The notes under the pieces were generated by a model. That model did not search any database. It was not told where the DNA came from and saw only the letters and a list, made by a program, of their open reading frames with translations. From Microbacterium trichothecenolyticum (GTDB lineage: Bacteria; Actinomycetota; Actinomycetes; Actinomycetales; Microbacteriaceae): 64,000 nt of DNA. Below are positions 27,586 to 35,731 of this stretch, piece after piece (position 1 is the stretch's first letter; every line of letters starts with the position of its first letter). The DNA lies in assembly GCF_000956465.1 (NCBI RefSeq), contig NZ_JYJA01000040.1:186001-250000 (forward strand). Reading direction: 5' to 3'. Both the position numbers and the translations under genes were made by a program.

Positions 27586-27852
27586 GCTGCCAACTCCCCT
27601 CCTCACCCCCAGCGGGCGAGATAGATGTCGCATGCCGCCGTGGCGAGAAGGGTCGTCCGACCCAATCCGGACGATGACCTCACGTTCATCCTGCGGCGCG
27701 GGACCCGCTCGCAGATTGCGGGGATGTTAAGGCCTTGCGACAGTTGGGTGGGAGATCGCAGAACGCCTTGCGCCGACGGGTGACGGCATAACACCCTGGG
27801 CTCATGCAACGGGGCGAGGGATCGCCCTCGCCGCTGGCCGACTGGGGGGCTC
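27586..27852. promoter_or_regulatory. Divergent promoter region inside the polysaccharide locus
   Basis: 267 nt between the two divergent polysaccharide blocks, with no gene visible. It contains a 14-bp palindrome GGGTCGTCCGACCC at 27650-27663 and a possible plus-strand promoter (TTGCGC at 27768-27773, TAACAC at 27789-27794, spacing only 15). Both blocks probably start here. The promoter elements are weak guesses; the palindrome is exact. Confidence 0.45.
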
Positions 27853-29031
27853 ATGCGGGTGCTTCTGTCTTTTCCGCACGCGATCGGCGCGCCGGGGATC
27901 GGCTGGACCGCGTGGAACCAGGCCGATTCGCTCATCCGCGCCGGCCTCGAAGTCCATGTGGTCGCCGGCAGTGTCGGCCGTCCCGTCGAGGGTGCGGCAT
28001 CCGTCACCACTTCGCTCGCGGTCGGCCCCACGCGCATCCCGCACCGCGCCGTCGGGCGCGAACGCGCCTTCCGCTGGCATGACGGCGTCGCGCGCGCGGT
28101 GCTGCGTCGCACCCCGGTGGACGTCGTGCACCTGTGGCCCCTCGCCCCGGGCCTCACGGCCACTGAGGCGCGCACCCGCGGGATCGCGGCGGTGCGTGAG
28201 GCGCCGAACACGCACACGCGGCACGCGTGGGACGTCGTGTCGGCCGAGATCGAGCGGCTGGGGCTGACCGGCGCCGATCGCACCGCCCATACCGAGAACA
28301 CCGCGCACCTCGCGATGGAGCAGGCGGAGTGGGATGCTGCGACGGGCGTGCTCGCGCCCTCCGAGGCCGTCGCGGACTCCTTCATCGCCCAGGGATTCGA
28401 CCCGCGCCGGGTGTTCCGCCATCGCTACGGGTATCGCCCGGGCACCCGTCGCGCCGCGGTCCGCAGCGCCGAGGCGCGCCCGCTCCGTGCCGTATACGTC
28501 GGACTCGCCGAGCCCCGCAAGGGCCTGCACCACGCGCTCGATGCGTGGCTCGCATCGTCGGCGTCGCAGCGCGGGACTTTCACGGTCGTCGGCAGGATGC
28601 TGCCCGGCTACGCCGCACATCTGGGCGACCGGCTCGACCACCCGAGCGTGCGCGTCGTCGGATTCCGCGACGACGTGCCGGCAGCGCTCGCCGCATCCGA
28701 CGTCCTGGTGCTCCCCACCCTCGAGGAGGGAAGCGCCCTGGTCACCTACGAGGCGCAGGCGATGGGCGCGGTCCCGCTGGTCTCGACGGCGGCGGGCGCC
28801 GTCATCGACGACGACGTGCACGGCCTGCTTCATGCGCCCGGAGACGCGGCGACGCTGTGCGCACACTTCGACCGCCTCGCCGCGGACCGGTCGGAACTCG
28901 CCCGGTTGAGCGGGAACGCGCTCGCGCACGCGGGCGAACTGACATGGGATGCCGCGGCCGAGAGCCTCGTCCAGGCGTACCGCGACGCGGTCGCCGTGTC
29001 GGAGGGGGTGCCCGATGCCATCCCCGTCTGA
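27853..29031 (+). CDS. Glycosyltransferase, GT4-like
   Basis: 392 aa, first gene of the second plus block, with the ribosome binding site GGGGGG 4 nt before the ATG. N-terminal acceptor domain: LLSFPHAIGAPGIGWTAWNQADSL in part, then VDVVHLWPLAPG. C-terminal donor domain: AVYVGLAEPRKGLHHALDAW (about 214-233), VLVLPTLEEGSALVTYEAQAMGAVPLVS (read in pieces, about 283-310) with the GT4 Glu pair. It overlaps the next gene by 17 nt. Its role would be assembly of the repeat unit on the inner membrane face. Confidence 0.88.
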   Translation: MRVLLSFPHAIGAPGIGWTAWNQADSLIRAGLEVHVVAGSVGRPVEGAASVTTSLAVGPTRIPHRAVGRERAFRWHDGVARAVLRRTPVDVVHLWPLAPGLTATEARTRGIAAVREAPNTHTRHAWDVVSAEIERLGLTGADRTAHTENTAHLAMEQAEWDAATGVLAPSEAVADSFIAQGFDPRRVFRHRYGYRPGTRRAAVRSAEARPLRAVYVGLAEPRKGLHHALDAWLASSASQRGTFTVVGRMLPGYAAHLGDRLDHPSVRVVGFRDDVPAALAASDVLVLPTLEEGSALVTYEAQAMGAVPLVSTAAGAVIDDDVHGLLHAPGDAATLCAHFDRLAADRSELARLSGNALAHAGELTWDAAAESLVQAYRDAVAVSEGVPDAIPV

Positions 29032-29935
29032 TGTCACGGTGATCGTCTGCTCGCGCAACCGGTCGGAGATGCTGCGCGACGGTCTCGCCGCGATCCTCTC
29101 CTCGACCCCCGCCGAGGCCGATGTCCTGGTCGTCGACAGTGCGAGCGACACCGCCGAGACGAGGGATGTCGCCACGGACGCGGGCGTCGCCTCCACCCGC
29201 GCGGGGCGCGGCCTGTCGGTCGCGCGCAACGCCGGAATCACCACCGCGACGCGTCCCCTCGTGGTTTTCACGGATGACGACTGCCGCCCCACGGAGGGGT
29301 GGATCGAGCACCTGATCGTGCCGTTCGCCGACGACCGCGTCGCGGCGGTCACCGGACGCATGCTCGATCACACCTCGTCGGCCGATGCGCCCTACGACAG
29401 GCCCGCACGGTACGAGACGGCGATCAGCGGGCTCGATGCCGGGCATGGTGCGGTCATGGCGTTCCGCCGCGACGTGCTGCTGCGGCTCGGGGGATTCGAC
29501 GATCTCATGGGTGCGGGCCAGCGGCTGGCCGGTGCCGAGGACCTCGACATCTTCATCCGGCTGCTGCGCGCGGGCGCGCACGTCGTGCACTCCGCCGAAT
29601 GCGTCGTCCTGCACGCCAACACGCGCGTCGGCGCCGCGTACGTGGAGCTGCATCGCGGCTACGGGCTGGGGCTGGGCGCCCTGGTCGGCAAGTGGCTGCG
29701 ACGGGACCCGCGGTTCGGCGTGCGCATCGGCTGGACCCTCACCCGTCGCACCGTGGCGCGGATCGCCCGCGCCCGCCGCCAGGGACGCGCCTTCGAGCAC
29801 GAGCGGGCGCTGCTCGGGGGGATCTTCGCCGGCGCGTGGGCAGTGCGCCGCGCGCCGATCGTGGGCGAGCGCTTCGTCCCGCCCTGGAGCCCTGACGGCA
29901 TGCCCACCCTGCGAATGGAAGGAGCGCTCGCATGA
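29015..29935 (+). CDS. Glycosyltransferase family 2
   Basis: 306 aa. The ATG at 29015 has GGAGGGGG upstream, inside the end of the previous gene (17-nt overlap). VTVIVCSRNRSEMLRDGL, VLVVDSASDT, GLSVARNAGI and VFTDDDCRP (DxD at about 85-88) place it with GT2. The later GAGQRLAGAEDLDIFIRLLRAG supplies the catalytic-base ED motif. A C-terminal amphipathic helix region may associate with the membrane. It overlaps the acyltransferase start by ATGA. Confidence 0.9.
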   Translation: MPSPSDVTVIVCSRNRSEMLRDGLAAILSSTPAEADVLVVDSASDTAETRDVATDAGVASTRAGRGLSVARNAGITTATRPLVVFTDDDCRPTEGWIEHLIVPFADDRVAAVTGRMLDHTSSADAPYDRPARYETAISGLDAGHGAVMAFRRDVLLRLGGFDDLMGAGQRLAGAEDLDIFIRLLRAGAHVVHSAECVVLHANTRVGAAYVELHRGYGLGLGALVGKWLRRDPRFGVRIGWTLTRRTVARIARARRQGRAFEHERALLGGIFAGAWAVRRAPIVGERFVPPWSPDGMPTLRMEGALA

Positions 29936-31326
29936 CGACCGCATCGCCTGTGGTGTCCGACGGCACCACGATCGCCCCCGTCCCGGGCGTTCGGATCGAC
30001 ATGGTCCGCACCCTCGACGAGCAGAACATCGGATCGAGCATCGCCTACGAGGCCATGCACACCGGCGCAGTGCTCACCATCGAGGGAGCCGGATATCTGC
30101 GCCCCGACGGCACTCTCGATCGAGAGCGGATCCACGCACAGCTGCGGCATTCGCTCGCGCGGGTACCGGAGTTCGGCATGAAGCTGCTGCGCTCACCGCT
30201 CGGTCTCACGACGCCCGCATGGGTACCCGATCCCGACTTCGATCCTCGCGAGCACGTCGAGTTCTTCGACACCCCCACGGCCCTGGATTCGACGACCGTG
30301 CGCACCCTCGCCGGATTCGACAAGCCCGTGCTGGCGCAGGACCGCCCGCTGTGGGACATGCGCTTCACGGTGTTGACGACGGGGGAGATCGCGCTGGGCG
30401 CGAGGATGCACCACGTCGTCGGCGACGGTCAGTGGGGCTTCAGCGTGATCCAACGCGTGACGGGTGACGAGCCGCTCGCCCCGGACCCGGAGTTCGTGCT
30501 CGAGCCGACCGGCGTGCCGCCGCGGTCGGCGTGGGCGGTGCCCCTGCAGGCGCTGCGGGACTATCGAGCCAGGTCGGCCTCTGCGGGCGGTCTCTGGCGC
30601 GAGTACTGGCGCAAGCCCGTGCTCAAGCGCGCCAAGCGCGTCGCGTCGCGTGACGCCTGGTTCGTCAAGGAGTACGTGATCCGGCGGAGGGGCCTGCGAG
30701 CGGCCATGCTGCCGGCCACTCGGCCGGTGATCTTCGAAGTCGCTGCGTCGCCGGCGGCACGGCAGGCCGCGAAGCTGCGCGGCTCGCTGAACGATCTGGT
30801 GGTGGCGGCCGCGATGGGCGCCGTCGACGATGACGACCGCGGGATCGACGTGCTGGTGCCGGTGTCGCGACGGCGCAAGGGTGTCGGCGGCGACGTCCGC
30901 AACCACGTCTCGATGGCCCGGGCCCACAGCGAGCCGGGCGCCACCCTGGCCGAGCGGGTGGCCGCGGTGCGGCAGCTGGTGAGGACCGTGGCGCGCGGAG
31001 AGGACGAGCCGCCATCGGACGGACGCCTCGCCGGCTACGCCACGCTCATGCCGCTCGCCGAGTCGTACCGGTGGTTCGGCGACGCGCGCGTCAATCATGT
31101 CGCGATCCTGCCCGCGGGCGATCCCCGCAGCGAGATCTCGGTGTTCGCGACCGTCTACGTCGACGACCTCGCGGTCACCGTCGTCAGCCGCGAAGAGTTG
31201 GACGTGGAGGGCATCGCGGACCGGGTGGAGGGCGTCCTCGCGGGGGCGGGTCCGGTGCGTGTCGCAGCCGCCCCTGCTGTCGAGCCGGCGTCATCCGCTG
31301 CCGACGGACAGGAGGCCGCGGCATGA
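29932..31326 (+). CDS. WS/DGAT-type acyltransferase (condensation-domain fold) in the polysaccharide operon
   Basis: 464 aa. The active-site motif HHxxxDG is exact: HHVVGDG, residues 160-166. PLW (139-141) and NDLVVAA (287-293) match the other conserved blocks of wax ester synthase/diacylglycerol acyltransferases (PF03007 type), which move fatty acyl groups from acyl-CoA to a hydroxyl. There is no membrane segment. The gene is coupled to a GT2 upstream and a hexapeptide acetyltransferase downstream (ATGA overlaps at both ends), so its acceptor is plausibly a sugar or the lipid-linked repeat rather than a storage lipid. An NRPS condensation domain is excluded by the absence of any carrier protein. 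The acceptor assignment is inference. Confidence 0.72.
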   Translation: MTTASPVVSDGTTIAPVPGVRIDMVRTLDEQNIGSSIAYEAMHTGAVLTIEGAGYLRPDGTLDRERIHAQLRHSLARVPEFGMKLLRSPLGLTTPAWVPDPDFDPREHVEFFDTPTALDSTTVRTLAGFDKPVLAQDRPLWDMRFTVLTTGEIALGARMHHVVGDGQWGFSVIQRVTGDEPLAPDPEFVLEPTGVPPRSAWAVPLQALRDYRARSASAGGLWREYWRKPVLKRAKRVASRDAWFVKEYVIRRRGLRAAMLPATRPVIFEVAASPAARQAAKLRGSLNDLVVAAAMGAVDDDDRGIDVLVPVSRRRKGVGGDVRNHVSMARAHSEPGATLAERVAAVRQLVRTVARGEDEPPSDGRLAGYATLMPLAESYRWFGDARVNHVAILPAGDPRSEISVFATVYVDDLAVTVVSREELDVEGIADRVEGVLAGAGPVRVAAAPAVEPASSAADGQEAAA

Positions 31327-31913
31327 GACGGACGCTGCGGGCGATCGGCTCGCTCGTGGACCCGCGTCTCTACCTGCATGGGCTGCGCATCCTGCATTTC
31401 TACGGCTACGCCCACGTGTCCCAGGTGCGCCGGCTCACCCGCGGCCCCGGGGTGTCGTTCGCCCCGAACGTGTCGTTCCGCAACGCGGAGCGCATCGTCA
31501 TCGGGGCGGGGACCCATATCGGCGAGTACTCGACGATCTGGGCGGGCAACTCCACCGGCCGCGTGATCTTCGGCGAGAAGGCGCTGCTGGCGCCGCGCGT
31601 GACGATCACCGCGTCGAACTACGGGATCGTCCGGGGGACTGCGCCGATGGACCAGGACAAGGTCGAGAAGGACATCGTGATCGGATCGGGCACCTGGCTC
31701 GGCGCCGGCGTCGTGGTGCTCGCGGGCGTCACCATCGGCGATGGGGCGATCGTCGCGGCCGGAGCGGTGGTCACGAAGGACGTGCCGTCGGACGCGATCG
31801 TCGGTGGGGTGCCGGCAAAGGTGATCGGGTGGCGTCCCGGTTCCGAGCCCGGCTTCGCCGGCGCCGAGCCCGGACGCATCCCGGCGCCCGCTGGCGGGTG
31901 GGGCGTCGCATGA
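31323..31913 (+). CDS. Hexapeptide-repeat O-acyltransferase
   Basis: A 196-aa left-handed beta-helix enzyme. Repeats: VSFRNAERIVIGAGTHIGEYSTIWAG in segments, VIFGEKALLAPRVTITAS, and VIGSGTWLGAGVVVLAGVTIGDGAIVAAGAVVTKDVP in segments, ending in VGGVPAKVIGWR. A loop with NYGIVRGTAPMDQD carries no catalytic His; a nearby H is in GTHIGEYS. It would use acetyl-CoA (or another acyl-CoA) on a repeat-unit sugar. Coupled at both ends by ATGA. Confidence 0.86.
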   Translation: MRRTLRAIGSLVDPRLYLHGLRILHFYGYAHVSQVRRLTRGPGVSFAPNVSFRNAERIVIGAGTHIGEYSTIWAGNSTGRVIFGEKALLAPRVTITASNYGIVRGTAPMDQDKVEKDIVIGSGTWLGAGVVVLAGVTIGDGAIVAAGAVVTKDVPSDAIVGGVPAKVIGWRPGSEPGFAGAEPGRIPAPAGGWGVA

Positions 31914-33973
31914 GCTCCCTCACCGTGGATGTCATCGTGGTGAACTACAACACGCGCGAGCGCACCATCGAGTGTCTGTCCAGCGTTCTGGACCAGCGGA
32001 TCCCGGGCTTGTCGGTGATCCTTGTCGACAACGGCTCGAGCGACGGCAGCGCCGGTGCGATCGCCGCCGCGCATCCTTCGGTCACCATCGTGGACATCGG
32101 CGAGAACATCGGATTCGCGCGCGGTGTGAACCGCGGGGTCGCGGCATCCGTCGCCGACTACATCCTGCTGCTCAACCCCGACGCGAGCGTGTTCCCAGGA
32201 TCGCTGGAGGCGCTCGTGGCCTTCGCCGAAGCGCACCCCGAGAACGGCGTCTACGGGGGCCGCACGGTGGGCGAGGACGGATCGCTCGACCCTTCCTCCT
32301 GCTGGGGCGCGCCGACGCTGTGGTCGCTGACGTCGTTCGCGACAGGCTTGAGCACGCTGTTCAAGCGCTCGCCGCTGTTCGATCCGGAGTCGCTCGGCGC
32401 GTGGCAGCGCGACACCGTCCGAGAGGTCCCCGTGATCACCGGATGCCTCATGCTCGCGCGCCGTCGGGACTGGGACGCCGTCGGCGGCATGGACGAGCGG
32501 TTCTTCCTCTACGGCGAGGACGCCGAGTTCTCGGCGCGCGCCCGCTCCCAGGGGTTGCGCCCCGTGATCGTGCCCGAGGCCGTGATCCGGCACGACGTCG
32601 GCGGATCGACCGGATCCACCGGACGCAAGATGGCGATGGTCATGGCGGGCAAGGTCACCTACCTGCGGCTGGTGTGGCCCGCCCTTCCCGCGCTGTGGGG
32701 CGTGCTGCTGCTGCAGGCGGGCGCGGGCGTCCGCGCGGCGCTGGAGGCCGTATCGCGATCGCGCAGGCGTACCTGGCGTGACACGTGGACGCATCGCCGG
32801 GCCTGGCGACGGGGATACCCCGCGGCGGAGCGCACACTGTTCGGCCGCGAGCCGGCGACGGTCCCGCGACCGCTGCGCGTGCAGGCGGAGCCCGCGTTCC
32901 GCACCGAGGCGGCAAATCCCTACAACGGCACGCTGTATCGGGCCCTCCAGCGGCGCGGCGCAAGGGTGAGCGATCTCAGCTACTGGCGCCTGCTGATCGA
33001 GCCGACCGATGTCGTGCATCTGCACTGGCCGGATCTGTCGTTCCTGTCGGGCTCGCGGCGCGCGATCCACGTCGCGCGACTGGTGCTGTTCTACGGCGCG
33101 CTGCGGATCGTGCGACCTCGGGGGACGGTGCTGGTGTGGACGGTGCACAACGTCACCTCGCACGAGGAGCGGTCATCGGCGCCCATCCGCCGTGCCGCCG
33201 AACGGCTGCTCCTGCGCAACGTCGACGGCATCATCGGCCTGACCGAGCAGGGGGTCGAGGCCGCGCGTGAGGCGTATCCCGGACTCCACGAGGTGCCCGC
33301 GGCCGTCACCCCGCACGGTCACTACCGTGACGACTACGGGTTCGGCGTGCCCCGCGAGCAGGCGCGAGCTGCTCTCGGGCTGCCGCAGGACGGGCCGGTG
33401 GTGGCGACCGTCGGGCAGATCCGCGCCTACAAGAACATCCCGCACCTGATCCGGGTGTTCCGCTCGCTGCCGACGGATGCGGTGCTGCTGATCGCCGGAT
33501 CCGCGTCGCCGGCCGAGCTCGAGGCGGAGATCCGCGAGGCGGCGGGGGAAGACCCGCGCATCGTCCTCCGTCTGCGCTTCCTCCCGGACGACGAGCTGGC
33601 GGCGACCCTGGCCGCGGCCGACCTCGTCGTGCTGCCGTACTCGCGCATCCAGAACTCGGGCTCCGCGATCCTCGCGGCATCGGCCGACCGGCCGGTGCTG
33701 GTGCCGGACCTGGGTGCGATGAGGGAGCTGCGTGCGCAGCTCGGCGACCGCTGGGTGCGGCTCTACGACGGCGAGCTGGATGCCGCCGACCTGCACGACG
33801 CCGTCGCGTGGGCCACCCGCGACGACCGTCCTGCCGCCGTCGACCTCTCCGCACTCGACTGGGATGCGATCGCGTCTCAGACCCTTACCGCGTACCGGGA
33901 CTTCCGGTCCCGTTCGCGGCGCGCCGCCTCTCCCGTGAAGACGCGGGTGCCCGCCGCAAGAGCCAGATCATGA
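31910..33973 (+). CDS. Two-domain glycosyltransferase: GT2 fused to GT4/GumK-like
   Basis: 687 aa. Residues 1-290 are a complete GT2: VDVIVVNYNTRERTIECLSS, ILVDNGSSDGS, LLNPDASVFPG (about 88-97) and FLYGEDAEFSARARSQG, matching rhamnosyltransferase-like members. A basic linker (about 285-330) follows. Residues ~340-687 form a GT-B domain with VVHLHWPDLSF, VLVWTVHNVTSHEE, VATVGQIRAYKNIPHLIRVF and LPYSRIQNSGSAILA. One chain would therefore make two successive linkages or couple them. It overlaps neighbours by ATGA at each end. Confidence 0.87.
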   Translation: MSSLTVDVIVVNYNTRERTIECLSSVLDQRIPGLSVILVDNGSSDGSAGAIAAAHPSVTIVDIGENIGFARGVNRGVAASVADYILLLNPDASVFPGSLEALVAFAEAHPENGVYGGRTVGEDGSLDPSSCWGAPTLWSLTSFATGLSTLFKRSPLFDPESLGAWQRDTVREVPVITGCLMLARRRDWDAVGGMDERFFLYGEDAEFSARARSQGLRPVIVPEAVIRHDVGGSTGSTGRKMAMVMAGKVTYLRLVWPALPALWGVLLLQAGAGVRAALEAVSRSRRRTWRDTWTHRRAWRRGYPAAERTLFGREPATVPRPLRVQAEPAFRTEAANPYNGTLYRALQRRGARVSDLSYWRLLIEPTDVVHLHWPDLSFLSGSRRAIHVARLVLFYGALRIVRPRGTVLVWTVHNVTSHEERSSAPIRRAAERLLLRNVDGIIGLTEQGVEAAREAYPGLHEVPAAVTPHGHYRDDYGFGVPREQARAALGLPQDGPVVATVGQIRAYKNIPHLIRVFRSLPTDAVLLIAGSASPAELEAEIREAAGEDPRIVLRLRFLPDDELAATLAAADLVVLPYSRIQNSGSAILAASADRPVLVPDLGAMRELRAQLGDRWVRLYDGELDAADLHDAVAWATRDDRPAAVDLSALDWDAIASQTLTAYRDFRSRSRRAASPVKTRVPAARARS

Positions 33974-35655
33974 GCGGTCCCTCATCCAGTTCCGGCGGGG
34001 TGTGGGCGCGGCGATCCGCGCTCGCGCTGGTAGCCGCGGTGGCACTGGGCGCGGCGGCATCGGCGGCCTTATCGCCGGCCGCAGTGGCCGCGCCGCTGCC
34101 CGCGGGTCGGTACGTCGTGGCGGTCGCGGACGGAGTGGATGCCGCCGCGCTCGCCAAGACGGCCGGCCTCGATGTCGATCGCCGATTCTCGGAGGCGATC
34201 AACGGCTTCGTCGTCGAGCTCACGGCGCGCGAGGCGACCGCGCTCGTCCGCGATCTCCGCGTCGAGGCCGTCAGCCCGGATGTGACCTTCCAGGGGATGG
34301 CGCAGTCAGTCCCGCCGCACGTGAGATCGGTCGAGGCCGATGAGACCCCGGTCGATGCGGGAGACGGCGTGACCGACTGGGACGGGCCGGCCGTCGCGGT
34401 GATCGACTCCGGGGTGAGCCCGCACGTCGATTACAACCTGGCGGGCTCCGTCGGCTGCGTGCCGGGACTCGACGCGAGCGACGGCAACGGGCACGGCACC
34501 GCCGTCGCCGGTTACATGGCCGCCTACGACAACGGCATCGGTACCGTGGGCGTGGCACCGGGGGCGCCCGTCTACTCGGTGCGCGTGATGGACGCGAAGA
34601 ACGTCGGGACGCTCTCGTCGCTGCTGTGCGGCGTCGAGTGGGTCTCGCAGAACGCGCAGCGCCTCGGGATCGAAGTCGTGAACATGAGCCTCGCCACCAG
34701 CGGCGCGGACGACGGCGATTGCGGCTTCACCGACGGAGACGTCCTGCACCAGGCGATCTGCGCCCTGAGTCAGCAGGGGCTTGTGATCGTCGCATCCGCG
34801 GCGAACTCGACGACGGATCTCGCGAAGTTCGTGCCCGCCTCCTACGACGAGGTGCTGACCGCGACGAACATCGCCGACTACGACGGCCGACCGGGCGGGC
34901 TCGGCACCGCGCCGTGCGCCGTCTCGACGATCGACGACCGCCCGTCGGCGAACTCGAACTTCGCCGTCGCGACGGCGGATCAGGCTCACACCCTCGCCGC
35001 GCCCGGCATGTGCCCCTACACGACGACCAAGGGCAACCGGTACGGCTACATCCAGTCGGGCACGAGCATGTCGGCCGCGGCCCTCAGCGGCGTCGTGCTG
35101 GACTGCCTCGCGGCCGGTGACTGCACGGGGACCCCCGCGCAGGTGCGCGCCACGGTGATCGGGCAGGCCGCCCTCGCGGCGACCCGTGGCCATCGGTTCG
35201 CGGGGGATCCGCTGTCGCCCGTGGCGGGTCGGTTCTACGGGTATCTCGCCTCGACTGCCCCCGCGGGAGGAGTGACGCCCACCCCCACCCCCACTCCGAC
35301 CCCGACTCCCACTCCGACTCCCACTCCGACCCCGACTCCGACCCCGACTCCCACCCCGACGCCGGATCGCACGGCTCCGTCCGTCACTGTGACGGCGCCC
35401 GCTTCGGGCAGCACGGTCTCAGGCCTCGTCGCGGTGACCTCTACCGCGTCCGACGACGGCGGCGTGGTCTCGGTGGCCTACTGGTCGGGCTCGACGCGTC
35501 TCGGGACGGCCGTGCGGCAGTCAGACGGAACCTGGCGCGCGTTGCTCGACTCCCGCTCTTACCCCAACGGCACGTACGCGGTCGTCGCGAAGGCGACGGA
35601 TGCCGCGGGCAATGTGGGGACCTCTCCCACCGTGTCGCTGAACATCCGCAACTGA
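33970..35655 (+). CDS. Secreted subtilisin-like protease coupled to the polysaccharide operon
   Basis: 561 aa. Signal peptide (about 12-41, ending AVAAP), I9-like propeptide (45-108), S8 domain with Asp146 (VIDSG), His175 (GNGHGTA), oxyanion Asn279 (ASAANS) and Ser366 (SGTSMSAA). A linker of 15 Thr-Pro dipeptides follows, then a C-terminal Ig-like domain (APSVTVTAPASGSTVSG, YPNGTYAVVAKATDAAGN). There is no sortase motif or membrane anchor. The ATG at 33970 overlaps the stop of the GT2-GT4 gene, so it is translated from the polysaccharide mRNA. A secreted enzyme or matrix protein acting in the polysaccharide layer is likely; the substrate is unknown. Confidence 0.9.
   Translation: MSGPSSSSGGVWARRSALALVAAVALGAAASAALSPAAVAAPLPAGRYVVAVADGVDAAALAKTAGLDVDRRFSEAINGFVVELTAREATALVRDLRVEAVSPDVTFQGMAQSVPPHVRSVEADETPVDAGDGVTDWDGPAVAVIDSGVSPHVDYNLAGSVGCVPGLDASDGNGHGTAVAGYMAAYDNGIGTVGVAPGAPVYSVRVMDAKNVGTLSSLLCGVEWVSQNAQRLGIEVVNMSLATSGADDGDCGFTDGDVLHQAICALSQQGLVIVASAANSTTDLAKFVPASYDEVLTATNIADYDGRPGGLGTAPCAVSTIDDRPSANSNFAVATADQAHTLAAPGMCPYTTTKGNRYGYIQSGTSMSAAALSGVVLDCLAAGDCTGTPAQVRATVIGQAALAATRGHRFAGDPLSPVAGRFYGYLASTAPAGGVTPTPTPTPTPTPTPTPTPTPTPTPTPTPTPDRTAPSVTVTAPASGSTVSGLVAVTSTASDDGGVVSVAYWSGSTRLGTAVRQSDGTWRALLDSRSYPNGTYAVVAKATDAAGNVGTSPTVSLNIRN
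35275..35364 (+). repeat. (Thr-Pro)15 coding repeat
   Basis: Fifteen consecutive Thr-Pro dipeptides, encoded by mixed ACC/ACT/ACG and CCC/CCG codons. It forms an extended linker between the protease and Ig-like domains. Such 6-nt periodic DNA is prone to copy-number change by slippage. Confidence 0.95.
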
Positions 35656-35660
35656 ACACG

Positions 35661-35684
35661 GCTGCTCGGCCGACTTCGAGCAGC
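35661..35684. terminator. Hairpin between convergent genes
   Basis: GCTGCTCG (35661-35668) pairs perfectly with CGAGCAGC (35677-35684) around 8 nt. It lies between the plus-strand protease and the minus-strand acyltransferase-3 gene, so it can act on both transcripts. There is no T run. Confidence 0.5.
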
Positions 35685-35731
35685 AGACCTTCAGCTCTGC
35701 ACCGGTCTCGGGCGCGGCGGACGGGAGGCCG

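Noticed and set aside
29932..31326. NRPS condensation domain
   Set aside because: HHxxxDG is shared, but the WS/DGAT motifs PLW and NDLVVAA fit better and no adenylation or carrier domain is encoded anywhere near.
35275..35364. Periodic 6-nt repeat that might suggest a CRISPR or tandem-repeat locus
   Set aside because: It is in frame inside the subtilase gene and encodes Thr-Pro dipeptides; there are no spacers.
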